Shown in pieces: positions 15,364-23,228 of a stretch of 64,000 nt of DNA. The DNA lies in assembly GCA_050730655.1 (NCBI GenBank), contig JBOHNL010000014.1, forward strand, positions 124,001 through 188,000, written 5' to 3'. The first letter of the stretch is position 1. Each line of letters begins with the position of its first letter. The notes beneath the pieces were generated by a model. That model searched no databases and was not told where the DNA came from. It saw nothing but the letters and a program-made list of their open reading frames with translations. The position numbers and the translations under genes are program-made. Source of the DNA: JAFEBO01 sp050730655 (lineage in GTDB: Bacteria; Planctomycetota; Phycisphaerae; Phycisphaerales; UBA1924).

Positions 15364-16983
15364 TCACTTCTTGGTGTCTTTGATTGGCGGGAGATCATCA
15401 ACGGCCGGGCCGATGATGACTTTGCCCTTTGCATCGAACCGGCTTCCATGACACGGGCAATCCCAGCTCTTTTCGAGGCCGTTCCATTGCACGATGCACT
15501 TGAGGTGCGTGCAGATCGCGGAGCATTTGTGGATTGTGCCGCTGTCGTCGCGGTAGACGGCGACCTTGTGCATACCTTCCCGCATGACCGCACCTTCGCC
15601 CGGGCGGATCTGATCGATGGAGTCAACGTCGCCGGAGGTGAGGTAGTCAGCGACGTGTGCCGCGGCAGCCGCATTTTCTTTGACAAATTCGACGGCGGCG
15701 TGCAGCGATTTCAGGGGTTTGCGCGCGGGGTCGTAGAGAGCGGCCCAAGGGTGGAGATCGCGGTCTTCTTTGCCGGCGCTTCCCTTGAGAATGAGATCGG
15801 TGATGAGAATCGCTCCAGCGGTGCCACCGGTCAGGCCCATGCCGCTGTCGCCGGTGATGAGGAAGCAGTTGTGATGACCGCGGGTGGGGACGCGCCCCAT
15901 AAATGCGACGCCGTCTTCGGGTTCGGCGACTTGGCCGGACCAGCGCGAGACGACGGGGCCGAGCGCGGCAGCGCCGTGTTCGCGGCAGAAGTGGTCGCGC
16001 GCCCAGGCTTCGAGAGCGGTGAACTTCTGCATGCCGTGATCGCCTTCGGTGCCGACCCGGTGATCTTCGCCACCGACGACGAGGAGAGTTTGGCCGTCGG
16101 GTGATTCGGAGAGGCGAGCGTAGTGATAGGGGTCGTTGGTATCCCAGTAGAGGGCGTCCGAGATGACGCCCCGCGGGACTGGGAGCGCGATGACATAGCT
16201 TCGATAGCAGCCTTGCTTGGTGTAGATGCCCATCCAGTTGTTGATGGGAGTGGGGACGTTGGTGGCAGAAATGGCGAACTCGGCGTGGACGAGGGCCCCT
16301 CCGTCGAGTTTGGCGAGGACGGGGCCGTCGCCGGAGAGATCACTGACGCGCTTGCCGCAGTGAATGCGGACGCCAAGATTTTCGAGTGCGTGTGCAAGGC
16401 CGACGAGGTACTTGAGCGGGTGGAAGCGGGCTTGGCGCGGGAAGCGGAGACAAGGTCCGGTTTGGATTCCGGTGACGGGCGCCCGATCGAGAAGGCCGAC
16501 ATCGGTGAAACCGGCGCGGCGGGCGGCTTTGCATTCGGAATTGAGAGAGGCCGTGTTGTCGGGATTGGAAGAGAAGAGGTATCCGTCGAGGCGTTCAAAG
16601 TCGCAGGCAATGCGCTCGGTGCGGCATATATGTTCGATGAGGTCGATAGCGGCTGCGTGGCTCTCGTATTGGATCATCGAAGCTTCGCGACCGAGGTTGT
16701 TCTCGATCGTGACGAAGCCATCGTCGATGGCGCTCGAAAGGTGCGCGCTGGTGCGGCCGCTTTCGCCGCCGCCAATCGGTTTTTCGTCGAGGACGATGAC
16801 GCTCTTACCCGCTTTGGCGAGCAGGTAGGCGGAGGTGAGGCCGGCGATCCCCGCGCCGACGATGCAGATGTCGGCGCGGGCGTCTTTGGAGAGTTTGGGG
16901 TAAACGGGGATTGCGAGATCTTCGTACCAGAGCGGTTGCGTGAGGCCGGAGGGGTTGGAGAGCTCGCGGAAACAGGTGGGCAT
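15364..16983 (-). CDS. FAD-dependent oxidoreductase fused to Rieske iron-sulfur domain
   Basis: A 539-residue two-domain enzyme. The N-terminal 430 residues are a DAO-type FAD oxidoreductase: dinucleotide motif GAGIAG at 43-48, LDEKPIGGGESGRTSAHLS, and SGDSGMG-like FAD contacts late in the domain (LITGDSGMGLTGGTAGA). The C-terminal about 85 residues form a Rieske [2Fe-2S] domain with both ligand boxes, CTHLKC (Cys-x-His) and CPCHGSRFD (Cys-x-x-His). This domain order is known in a family of FAD/Rieske proteins of unknown substrate. The start at 16983 is chosen for fit to family length; no good ribosome site is seen. Its stop is about 70 bases upstream of the AsmA-like start on the same strand. 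Confidence 0.92.
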   Translation of the reverse strand: MPTCFRELSNPSGLTQPLWYEDLAIPVYPKLSKDARADICIVGAGIAGLTSAYLLAKAGKSVIVLDEKPIGGGESGRTSAHLSSAIDDGFVTIENNLGREASMIQYESHAAAIDLIEHICRTERIACDFERLDGYLFSSNPDNTASLNSECKAARRAGFTDVGLLDRAPVTGIQTGPCLRFPRQARFHPLKYLVGLAHALENLGVRIHCGKRVSDLSGDGPVLAKLDGGALVHAEFAISATNVPTPINNWMGIYTKQGCYRSYVIALPVPRGVISDALYWDTNDPYHYARLSESPDGQTLLVVGGEDHRVGTEGDHGMQKFTALEAWARDHFCREHGAAALGPVVSRWSGQVAEPEDGVAFMGRVPTRGHHNCFLITGDSGMGLTGGTAGAILITDLILKGSAGKEDRDLHPWAALYDPARKPLKSLHAAVEFVKENAAAAAHVADYLTSGDVDSIDQIRPGEGAVMREGMHKVAVYRDDSGTIHKCSAICTHLKCIVQWNGLEKSWDCPCHGSRFDAKGKVIIGPAVDDLPPIKDTKK

Positions 16984-17146
16984 GAAATACGGTGTGGGCG
17001 CAACGTGAGCAGAGAGTGATGGGGGGCTGAGTGGCGGGACAGAGCGGGGAGAATGTGCGTGCGGCTCGATCCCGTGCGGAGCGAGGCGGAATCCGTTTGC
17101 AGTGCTCGGAAAAGCGTGTATCGAAGGTAAAGAAAAACAGCTTCTA

Positions 17147-17191
17147 AAACGATAAATGTTTATTGACAAACGATAAATCAGAAACTAGGCT
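17147..17191 (+). promoter_or_regulatory. promoter with 21-bp-spaced direct repeats
   Basis: The 11-mer AAACGATAAAT occurs at 17147-17157 and again at 17168-17178, exactly 21 bases (two helical turns) apart. TTGACA (17163-17168) with TAGGCT 17 bases later (17186-17191) forms a plausible promoter that the second repeat overlaps. Binding of the nearby Cro-type HTH protein here would block transcription, as expected for autorepression. Confidence 0.65.
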
Positions 17192-17197
17192 TCGATC

Positions 17198-17698
17198 ATG
17201 ATCAACACAAGGGCGCCAGTGATGAAACGGAGTTCGACGGCGTTTCTGCAGTTTGTGATTGTGCTTGTTGGCATTGCCGCGGCAGCCATCTTGCTTTGGG
17301 AGCCGCACCTCGAAGGGCGGAACGCGCACGCGACGGTCTTTGAGGTGTATTTCAAGGATCCATTCCTTGCATACGCGTATGTTGCCGCGATTCCGTTTTT
17401 TACAGCGCTCTATCAGACCTTTCGCGTGCTCGGGTTTGTCGGGCGGAACGAAGTCTTCTCGCCCGCGGCAGTGCGAGCGCTCCGGACGATCAAGTACTGC
17501 GCGATCGCGGTGATGTGCTTTGTCGTCGGGGGACTGATTTTCATCCTGATGAGCAACGAGGATGACAAGGCGGGGGGCATTGTGATCGGGATTGTGATCA
17601 CGTTTGCGTTTGTGGTGGTTGCCGCGGCGGCAGCGACCTTCGAGCGGGTTTTGCAGAACGCGGTGGAGATGAAGTCTGAGAACGATTTGACAGTGTGA
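17198..17698 (+). CDS. DUF2975 membrane protein
   Basis: A 166-residue integral membrane protein with four predicted helices (about residues 14-36, 55-80, 95-117 and 125-148) and an acidic loop SNEDDKAGG between the last two. The length, four-helix plan and the small HTH gene 52 bases downstream match the DUF2975-HTH two-gene module found in many bacteria, in which the membrane protein is thought to act with the cytoplasmic repressor; its stimulus is unknown. The start at 17198 gives MINTRAPVMKRSS; a second Met at 17222 is also possible. The promoter with paired repeats lies immediately upstream. Confidence 0.88.
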   Translation: MINTRAPVMKRSSTAFLQFVIVLVGIAAAAILLWEPHLEGRNAHATVFEVYFKDPFLAYAYVAAIPFFTALYQTFRVLGFVGRNEVFSPAAVRALRTIKYCAIAVMCFVVGGLIFILMSNEDDKAGGIVIGIVITFAFVVVAAAAATFERVLQNAVEMKSENDLTV

Positions 17699-17750
17699 CG
17701 GAACGGGCGGTCACGAAAAGAGACTGCGGCGAAGAGAGACTGCGACAACC

Positions 17751-17963
17751 ATGGCGATTATCATCAACATCGATGTCATGCTGGCGAAACGCAAGATGAG
17801 CGTGACGGAGCTGGCCGAAAAGGTCGGCATCACGATGGCCAATATTTCGGTTTTGAAGAACGGAAAGGCGAAGGCGATCCGGCTTTCAACGCTGGAGGGT
17901 GTCTGCGCGGCGCTCGAGTGTCAGCCGGGGGATGTTTTGGAGTACAGAGAGGGGGAGGAATGA
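17751..17963 (+). CDS. Cro/Xre-type HTH regulator, YozG-like
   Basis: A 70-residue stand-alone helix-turn-helix protein: KMSVTELAEKVGITMANISVLKNGKAKAIRLSTLEGVCAALECQPGDVLEY is the whole YozG/Cro-C1 fold, with recognition helix around residues 28-40. It is the standard companion of DUF2975 genes and follows one here. It is the most likely ligand of the 21-bp-spaced AAACGATAAAT repeats upstream of the pair. Confidence 0.93.
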   Translation: MAIIINIDVMLAKRKMSVTELAEKVGITMANISVLKNGKAKAIRLSTLEGVCAALECQPGDVLEYREGEE

Positions 17964-18174
17964 AGGCGGGGGAGCCGAGAGCCGTCAACTATCAGCGAAT
18001 CCGCATTCCAAAATCCAAAATTTCAAATCTTCAATCCGAGATCTGAAACTTCCGCTTGCGCGAACGCCTCCCACATCATCCTCCGACCGCTCCGCGTTCC
18101 GCGTCCGCAACCCGCCTTCCCAAATTCCCCTTCATGGTTTCTATAAGCTCTACTTCCCTACGCGAGCCACCGCC

Positions 18175-19254
18175 ATGAACGAATCGACGCCTCCCCAGAT
18201 CACACGCATCACGCTTCAGGTGCTGAGCATCGGGCTGCTCATCGGCGGGGCGCTCTGGATCTTGCAGCCGTTCATGCCGTCGATCCTCTGGGCGACGATC
18301 ATCGTCGTGACAACGTGGCCTTTGCTGCTGCGAGTCCAGAAACGGCTGTGGGGCAGGCGCTCGCTGGCGGTCGCCGCGATGATCGGTGCGATTCTGCTGA
18401 TCGTCATGCTTCCCTGCGCGATCGCGATCGGATCGATTGTTTCGCACATGGACGACATCACGGCTTCGGCCGTTTCGCTGAAGCAGATCGAACTGCCAGC
18501 GCCGCCGAGTTTTCTTGGCCGCATCCCGCTTGTCGGGGCGCGCATGGTGGATGGCTGGCAGAAATTGCAGGCGATGACTTCGGATGGATTGTCAAAGCAC
18601 CTTGCCCCGTACTCGGGCGCGGTCGCGACATGGTTTTTGTCGAAGGCGGGCAGCGTGGGGATGCTGGTCGTTCAATTCATCATCACGATGCTCATCGCAG
18701 CCGTCATGTACGCGCAAGGTGAATCTGTCGCAGAAACCGTGCATGCATTCTGCCGCCGGCTGGCGGGTGCGCGAGGCGAGGAGATCGCGACGCTCGCGGC
18801 GAAGGCGACCCGGAGCGTGGCGTTGGGCGTGGTGGTGACCGCGCTGGTGCAGACGATTCTAAGCGGTATCGGATTGGCCTTTGCGGGGATGCCCTCTGCC
18901 GCGCTGCTGACGGCGATCATTCTGGTGCTGTGTCTTTGCCAGGTGGGGCCGGTGCCGATTCTTATTCCTGCGATCATCTGGCTGTATTGGCGGGGCGATG
19001 TGGTCTCGGCCACGGTGCTGCTGGTGTTCGCGGTGATCGCGCTGCCTCTCGACAACTTTCTGCGGCCGATTTTGATTCGGCAGGGTGCGGACATGCCGCT
19101 GATTCTGGTGTTTATCGGCGTGATCGGCGGGCTGGTGGCGATGGGGATTGTCGGGTTGTTCATCGGCCCGGTGATTCTCGCGGTGGTTCTGACGTTGCTC
19201 AAATCGTGGATCGGTGAGCAACCGGCGGGGAGTTCGCGGGCGGAATCGGCGTGA
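18175..19254 (+). CDS. AI-2E family transporter (YdiK-like permease)
   Basis: A 359-residue membrane protein of the AI-2E (UPF0118) family: two N-terminal helices, a soluble loop (about residues 90-145), a long amphipathic segment, then five to six C-terminal helices. The family-typical PLDNFLRPILIRQGADMPLILVFIGVIGG region near residue 290 is clear. Members export small molecules or ions; some were linked to the autoinducer AI-2 and others are Na+/H+ antiporters, so the substrate here is open. The start at 18175 is the first Met before the first helix. The 211-base gap upstream contains heptamer-like repeat text (about 17997-18050). Confidence 0.93.
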   Translation: MNESTPPQITRITLQVLSIGLLIGGALWILQPFMPSILWATIIVVTTWPLLLRVQKRLWGRRSLAVAAMIGAILLIVMLPCAIAIGSIVSHMDDITASAVSLKQIELPAPPSFLGRIPLVGARMVDGWQKLQAMTSDGLSKHLAPYSGAVATWFLSKAGSVGMLVVQFIITMLIAAVMYAQGESVAETVHAFCRRLAGARGEEIATLAAKATRSVALGVVVTALVQTILSGIGLAFAGMPSAALLTAIILVLCLCQVGPVPILIPAIIWLYWRGDVVSATVLLVFAVIALPLDNFLRPILIRQGADMPLILVFIGVIGGLVAMGIVGLFIGPVILAVVLTLLKSWIGEQPAGSSRAESA

Positions 19255-19265
19255 GTGAATCGGGG

Positions 19266-19308
19266 TTGACATTGCAATACCAAATGGTATAATAAACCAT
19301 ATGGTATT
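19266..19308 (+). promoter_or_regulatory. compact promoter-operator of the ArsR-type operon
   Basis: TTGACA (19266-19271), 16 bases, TATAAT (19288-19293). Two palindromes overlap it: ATACCAAATGGTAT (19277-19290) over the spacer and -10 box, and ACCATATGGT (19296-19305) over the ATG at 19301. The start codon lies seven bases after the -10 box, which places transcription start at or within a base or two of the ATG and implies a leaderless mRNA. Binding of an ArsR-type dimer to either palindrome would shut the promoter. Confidence 0.75.
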
Positions 19309-19735
19309 AGACCGATCACCCCGGTTGGACCTTGTGTTTCACGCCTTGGCGCATCCCGCGCGGCGTGCGATCATCCGGCAGCTTTCGGATGGGGAGCGCA
19401 ATCTCAGCGAGCTTGCTTCGCCGTTGCGGATGACTTTTCCAGCCGCGACGAAGCACGTGCGTGTGCTGGAGAGGGCCAATCTGGTCCGCCGGCGCATCAC
19501 GGGGCGGCAGCATCTGTGCAGCCTGCGGGCGGCGCCGCTCAAGGAAGCGATGAACTGGACCGAGCAGTTCCGCCGGAACTGGGAGGCGCGGTTTGAGGCG
19601 CTGGATTCTTTGCTGGATGAAATGAAGTTCGATGAGATGAAGCTACAGGAGCAAGTACGCCCGGCCTCCCGGCCAAAGCGTCCCATTCGCCGCATTCGCC
19701 CCAGTCGTCGCAGTCGTCGCACCACGCGCCGCTGA
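19301..19735 (+). CDS. ArsR-family transcriptional regulator
   Basis: A 144-residue protein with the winged-helix ArsR fold at residues 10-95 (LVFHALAHPARRAIIRQLSDGERNLSELASPL, then AATKHVRVLERANLVRRRITGRQ). This is the subgroup of ArsR proteins that lack metal-binding Cys and pair with SRPBCC genes. The C-terminal 30 residues are almost pure Arg/Pro/Ser (RPKRPIRRIRPSRRSRRTTRR) and may bind nucleic acid non-specifically. The ATG sits within a palindromic operator and only seven bases from the -10 box, with no room for a ribosome site. It heads an operon with SRPBCC and DUF1801 genes and probably represses it. Confidence 0.93.
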   Translation: MVLDRSPRLDLVFHALAHPARRAIIRQLSDGERNLSELASPLRMTFPAATKHVRVLERANLVRRRITGRQHLCSLRAAPLKEAMNWTEQFRRNWEARFEALDSLLDEMKFDEMKLQEQVRPASRPKRPIRRIRPSRRSRRTTRR

Positions 19736-19811
19736 GTGTTTCATCGGCAGTCACACCGCTATCAGGTACCTTGTTGTTCGTGATTCAGTTGTCAGTCGTA
19801 AGGACCAAACC

Positions 19812-20321
19812 ATGAGCCCCACCTCGCCGACCCCCGCCAAAGGCCTTCAGATCACCACACCGACCGATACCACCATCGTGATCACGCGCACGTTCAATGC
19901 GACGCGCCGGCTAGTGTGGGAGGCGATGACGGTTCCAGCGAAGATGCGGAAGTGGATGCTCCCGCCTCCGGGATGGACCTTGACTGTCTGCGAGTGTGAG
20001 GCGCGGGTCGGAGGCAAATTGAACCTGGCGTTTAAGAGCGAGGACGGCGATCCGGTCATGACACTGCAAGGTGAGTTCACGGAAGTGGTCATGCACGAGC
20101 GGATGGTGCACACGGAAAAGATGGCGCTTGGGTCGGGCCAAGTGATCGGCTCGCTGGTCGAGACGCACGAGTTTGCGGAGAGTGGCGGCATCACCACGAT
20201 GCGCATCACGCAGGTGTACAACTCGAAGGAAGAGCGCGATGGCGCGGTTGCATCGGGTATGGATGTCGGGATGGAAGCGGGGTACAAGCAGATGGATGCG
20301 ATGTTTGCGCAGGCTGCGTAG
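19812..20321 (+). CDS. SRPBCC/AHSA1-domain protein
   Basis: A 169-residue single-domain protein: VITRTFNATRRLVWEAMTVPAKMRKWM, GGKLNLAFKSEDGDPV, LQGEFTEV, and a C-terminal GAVASGMDVGMEAGYKQMDAM helix. This is the AHSA1/SRPBCC hydrophobic-cavity fold that binds lipids or aromatic ligands, usual companion of ArsR regulators. It is 76 bases after the regulator gene. Ligand unknown. Confidence 0.92.
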   Translation: MSPTSPTPAKGLQITTPTDTTIVITRTFNATRRLVWEAMTVPAKMRKWMLPPPGWTLTVCECEARVGGKLNLAFKSEDGDPVMTLQGEFTEVVMHERMVHTEKMALGSGQVIGSLVETHEFAESGGITTMRITQVYNSKEERDGAVASGMDVGMEAGYKQMDAMFAQAA

Positions 20322-20347
20322 GGGACGTGCAATCAAAAGGAGTGGGT

Positions 20348-20881
20348 ATGGCCGTGAAGAAAAAGACAACGAAGCGCCGTTCGGTTCAAGGTGCAGCGGA
20401 GGTGGAGGTCGCTGGCAACGGCCAGTCGGCGGCGGCGCGACACGAGGCGGAAGGCGAGCTGCGCACGCTGATTGACAAGTTCACGCCCACGCAGCTGCGG
20501 CTTGTCGGCGCCATGAGAAAGTCACTGCGAAAGCGGCTGCCCACGGCTCATGAGGTGGTGTATGAATATCGCGACTGCTTCGTGATCAGCTTTTCGCCGA
20601 GCGGGCAGGGGTTCGAGGGCGTGCTGGCGATCCGCGCCGGCGCGAGCGGTGTTCAGTTGTACTTCAATCGCGGAAAAGGACTGGCGGATCCAGAGAAGTT
20701 GCTGCAGGGCTCGGCCAGCCTTGTGCGCTGGATTGCCGTGGAGGGCGCGCCGACACTCGCTCGTCCAGCGGTCGTGAGTTTGATTGAGGCGGCCATTGCC
20801 GCCAACACCGTGCCGTTTTCGAAGACTGGAGACGGATCGGTGATCGTGCGTTCGACGGCGGCGAAGAAGCGTGGAGGGTGA
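20348..20881 (+). CDS. DUF1801 (YdhG-like) protein
   Basis: A 177-residue protein with a charged N-terminus (Lys-rich) followed by the DUF1801/YdhG domain: PTAHEVVYEYRDCFVISFSP, then a hydrophobic strand GVQLYFNRGKGL and LVRWIAVEG. Function unknown; DUF1801 proteins recur next to ArsR-SRPBCC pairs, and this is the third gene of that operon (26-base gap). The start at 20348 has AAAAGGAG six bases upstream, excluding a Met 21 bases earlier. Confidence 0.9.
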   Translation: MAVKKKTTKRRSVQGAAEVEVAGNGQSAAARHEAEGELRTLIDKFTPTQLRLVGAMRKSLRKRLPTAHEVVYEYRDCFVISFSPSGQGFEGVLAIRAGASGVQLYFNRGKGLADPEKLLQGSASLVRWIAVEGAPTLARPAVVSLIEAAIAANTVPFSKTGDGSVIVRSTAAKKRGG

Positions 20882-20914
20882 AGGCGGTGGAGCGGTTGAA
20901 GGGGCGGGGGGTGA

Positions 20915-23029
20915 TTACCGCGCTGCTTCACACATCCATGCGAAACCGTCTTTGACGATCGGCTTGCCGACCTCGTTCATCCCGACAGCACTCACGCGGC
21001 AGTTTCCCACCGGTAACTCAACACCCTTCCACTCAAAGGTGCGATCGGGGAATTCGGCGGCCTTGAGCACGCCCATCGATTTGTCGTTCACAAACAACTC
21101 GACCGCCGCCTGATTCGAATACACCCTGACGTTTGTCACTCCTGCCGGCCGCGGCGAGAACCTTCTGCTTGCAACATACACCACAGGCTCATCCGACCAA
21201 TTCGCCTTGTAAAAGTAAAACGCGTCCTTCTTGATCTTCCGGTCGTACGAGATCACGCCCTTGTCATTCAGCGATTGAAACCCGCCTTCCTGGCGGATCG
21301 GCGTCGCAAAATCAAAACCGTTCCAGAAGAAGACGCACCAGAGCCAGTCGCGCTTCTTCATCACGTTCCATGCTGATTCGTGGAGCAGCGTCTGGTATTC
21401 CTCCGGATGCCACGGCCCATTGTGCACCGGCATCTTGGGATCGATTTCGTGATGCTGCGGATTCGCCCCGCCCCCATACTCCGAAATCCCAACGGCCCGA
21501 TGCGGCAGTTTGACGTGGAGATCATCGATCCCCGCCCAGTCGGCGGCCTTGTCGACGTACCAGCCGTAGTACCGGTTGAAGGCGATGGCGTCGGTGTTGC
21601 CGTTGTGTTCGTAGTCGGGGGGGCCGTTGTCGGCGTTGACGATTGGGCGTGAGGGGTCGAGGGATTTTGCGAGGGTGTAGAGCTCGAGCGGAAGTTTGGC
21701 GCCGACGTTGTCCTTTCGGCCCATCCAGAGTTCGTTGGAGATGCTCCATACGACGATTGATGGGTGATTGAAGTGCTGCTTGATCATCTCGCGGACTTGC
21801 TGCTTCGCGTTGGCGCTGAACTCTTCGGTTGGCGCGACGCGGTCAACCAATGGGATTTCGGCCCAGACAAGAAGGCCGTTTTTGTCGCAGAGGGAATAGG
21901 AGTATTCGGAGTGGGGGTAGTGGGCGAGGCGGACGCCGGTGGAGCCCATTTCGAGGAGGAGGTCGAAATCTTCGGCTTGGTCTTCTTTGGAGATTGCCCA
22001 GCCTTTGTCCTTGCGATCCTGATGCTTGTTTGCGCCGTGGAGGGAGTAGTGCTCGCCGTTGAGGATAAAGCCTTTGTCGGGATCGAGGGTGAAGGAGCGG
22101 ATGCCGAGGGGCTGGACGATGCGGTCGGTGACGGTGTCGACGCCATCAATGTTGGCGAGTGTTTCGATTGTGACGGTGTAGAGGTATGGAGCAGGGGAGC
22201 TGGTTGAGCGGTGGCCGTCCCAAAGATGGGGTTGATCGATCAGAATTGTCTGAGCGGCGTTTCCTTTCCAGTCGCCCCGCAACGACCAGCTTGGCGCGGT
22301 TGTTCGGACTTCGCCTGTCGCGACTTCTTTGCCGCCGGCGTCGCGCACGATGGACCTGACGGTCGCATTCCAGGGATTCAGTGTGCCGTTGCGCAGATTT
22401 GTCGTGATGCGCACAACCGCCCGCTCCGGAGTGACGTCTTCCTGAAGGATGTACACACCCGGCGATGCGTCATCGAGCGGATCGATACTGCGATCGCTGA
22501 GGGTGAGGAGGTGGACGTCGCGGTAGATGCCGCCGAAGATGGCGAAATCGCCGGAGATCGGCGCGATGTCGGGGAACTTGGTGTTATCGGCGCGGATGGC
22601 GATGATGTTGTCGCCGGGTTTGAGCGCGTCGGAGGCCTCGAAGCAGAATGCGCCGAAGGCGCCGCGATGCTGGCCGAGTTTTTTGCCGTTGACGAAGACG
22701 TCGGCGACTGCAGAAACGCCTTCGAAGCGCAGGTAGTTTCGTTTGCCGGAAAGCGGGCCGATATCTGAGCCGTTCAGTGTCAGGTGCTTGCGGTACCAGC
22801 CGGGGCCGCGGTAGTAGTTTGCCATCGACTGGGCGTCGACGGCGTTCCAGGTGTGGGGGATGCTGACTTTTTGCCAGGAGGAGTCGTCGAAGGTCTCTGC
22901 TTCTGCGCCGGGGACATCGTCGCGGATGAAGCGCCAGTCGTTTTGCAGGAGGACGTCTTGGCGCGGGGAGTCGGCGAGCGTGCGAACACCGAACAGCAAG
23001 AAACACAACACAATCAGCATCCGCGCCAT
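20915..23029 (-). CDS. glycoside hydrolase family 2 enzyme (beta-galactosidase/glucuronidase-like)
   Basis: A 704-residue secreted GH2 enzyme. Signal peptide at residues 1-20. It carries an N-terminal sugar-binding jelly roll (WRFIRDDVPGAEAETFDDSSWQKVSIPHTWN), an immunoglobulin-like domain, then a TIM barrel with HGANKHQD, the acid/base Glu in VWSISNELWMG and the nucleophile Glu in GISEYGGG. The C-terminal Ig-like domain ends around SAVGMNEVGKPIVKDG. The fold and catalytic pair are those of GH2 beta-galactosidases and beta-glucuronidases; the sugar specificity is not readable from sequence alone. The start at 23029 follows GAGGAA. Upstream is a run of CAATCG hexamers and AATTGGA heptamers (23063-23127). 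Confidence 0.95.
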   Translation of the reverse strand: MARMLIVLCFLLFGVRTLADSPRQDVLLQNDWRFIRDDVPGAEAETFDDSSWQKVSIPHTWNAVDAQSMANYYRGPGWYRKHLTLNGSDIGPLSGKRNYLRFEGVSAVADVFVNGKKLGQHRGAFGAFCFEASDALKPGDNIIAIRADNTKFPDIAPISGDFAIFGGIYRDVHLLTLSDRSIDPLDDASPGVYILQEDVTPERAVVRITTNLRNGTLNPWNATVRSIVRDAGGKEVATGEVRTTAPSWSLRGDWKGNAAQTILIDQPHLWDGHRSTSSPAPYLYTVTIETLANIDGVDTVTDRIVQPLGIRSFTLDPDKGFILNGEHYSLHGANKHQDRKDKGWAISKEDQAEDFDLLLEMGSTGVRLAHYPHSEYSYSLCDKNGLLVWAEIPLVDRVAPTEEFSANAKQQVREMIKQHFNHPSIVVWSISNELWMGRKDNVGAKLPLELYTLAKSLDPSRPIVNADNGPPDYEHNGNTDAIAFNRYYGWYVDKAADWAGIDDLHVKLPHRAVGISEYGGGANPQHHEIDPKMPVHNGPWHPEEYQTLLHESAWNVMKKRDWLWCVFFWNGFDFATPIRQEGGFQSLNDKGVISYDRKIKKDAFYFYKANWSDEPVVYVASRRFSPRPAGVTNVRVYSNQAAVELFVNDKSMGVLKAAEFPDRTFEWKGVELPVGNCRVSAVGMNEVGKPIVKDGFAWMCEAAR

Positions 23030-23062
23030 GGCACGTTCCTCGTTCGACCGGCTAGAAAGACT

Positions 23063-23127
23063 CAATCGCAATCGCAATCGCAATCTCAATAGCAATCGGC
23101 AATTGGAAATTGGAAATTGGAAATTTC
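23063..23127. repeat. microsatellite: CAATCG hexamers then AATTGGA heptamers
   Basis: Six CAATCG-like hexamers (23063-23098; units 4 and 5 have substitutions) followed by three AATTGGA heptamers (23101-23121) and a degenerate one. Lies 34 bases upstream of the GH2 start, in its probable 5' leader. Confidence 0.85.
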
Positions 23128-23228
23128 AAAACCTAAGACTCGCATTCACTCCGCCGCGGTTTGTCTCGTCGTTGTCATTGTTTCTGTTGGCGGCTCTCTG
23201 TGGTGCTTCGTGTTGTTGGCTTCAAGAG

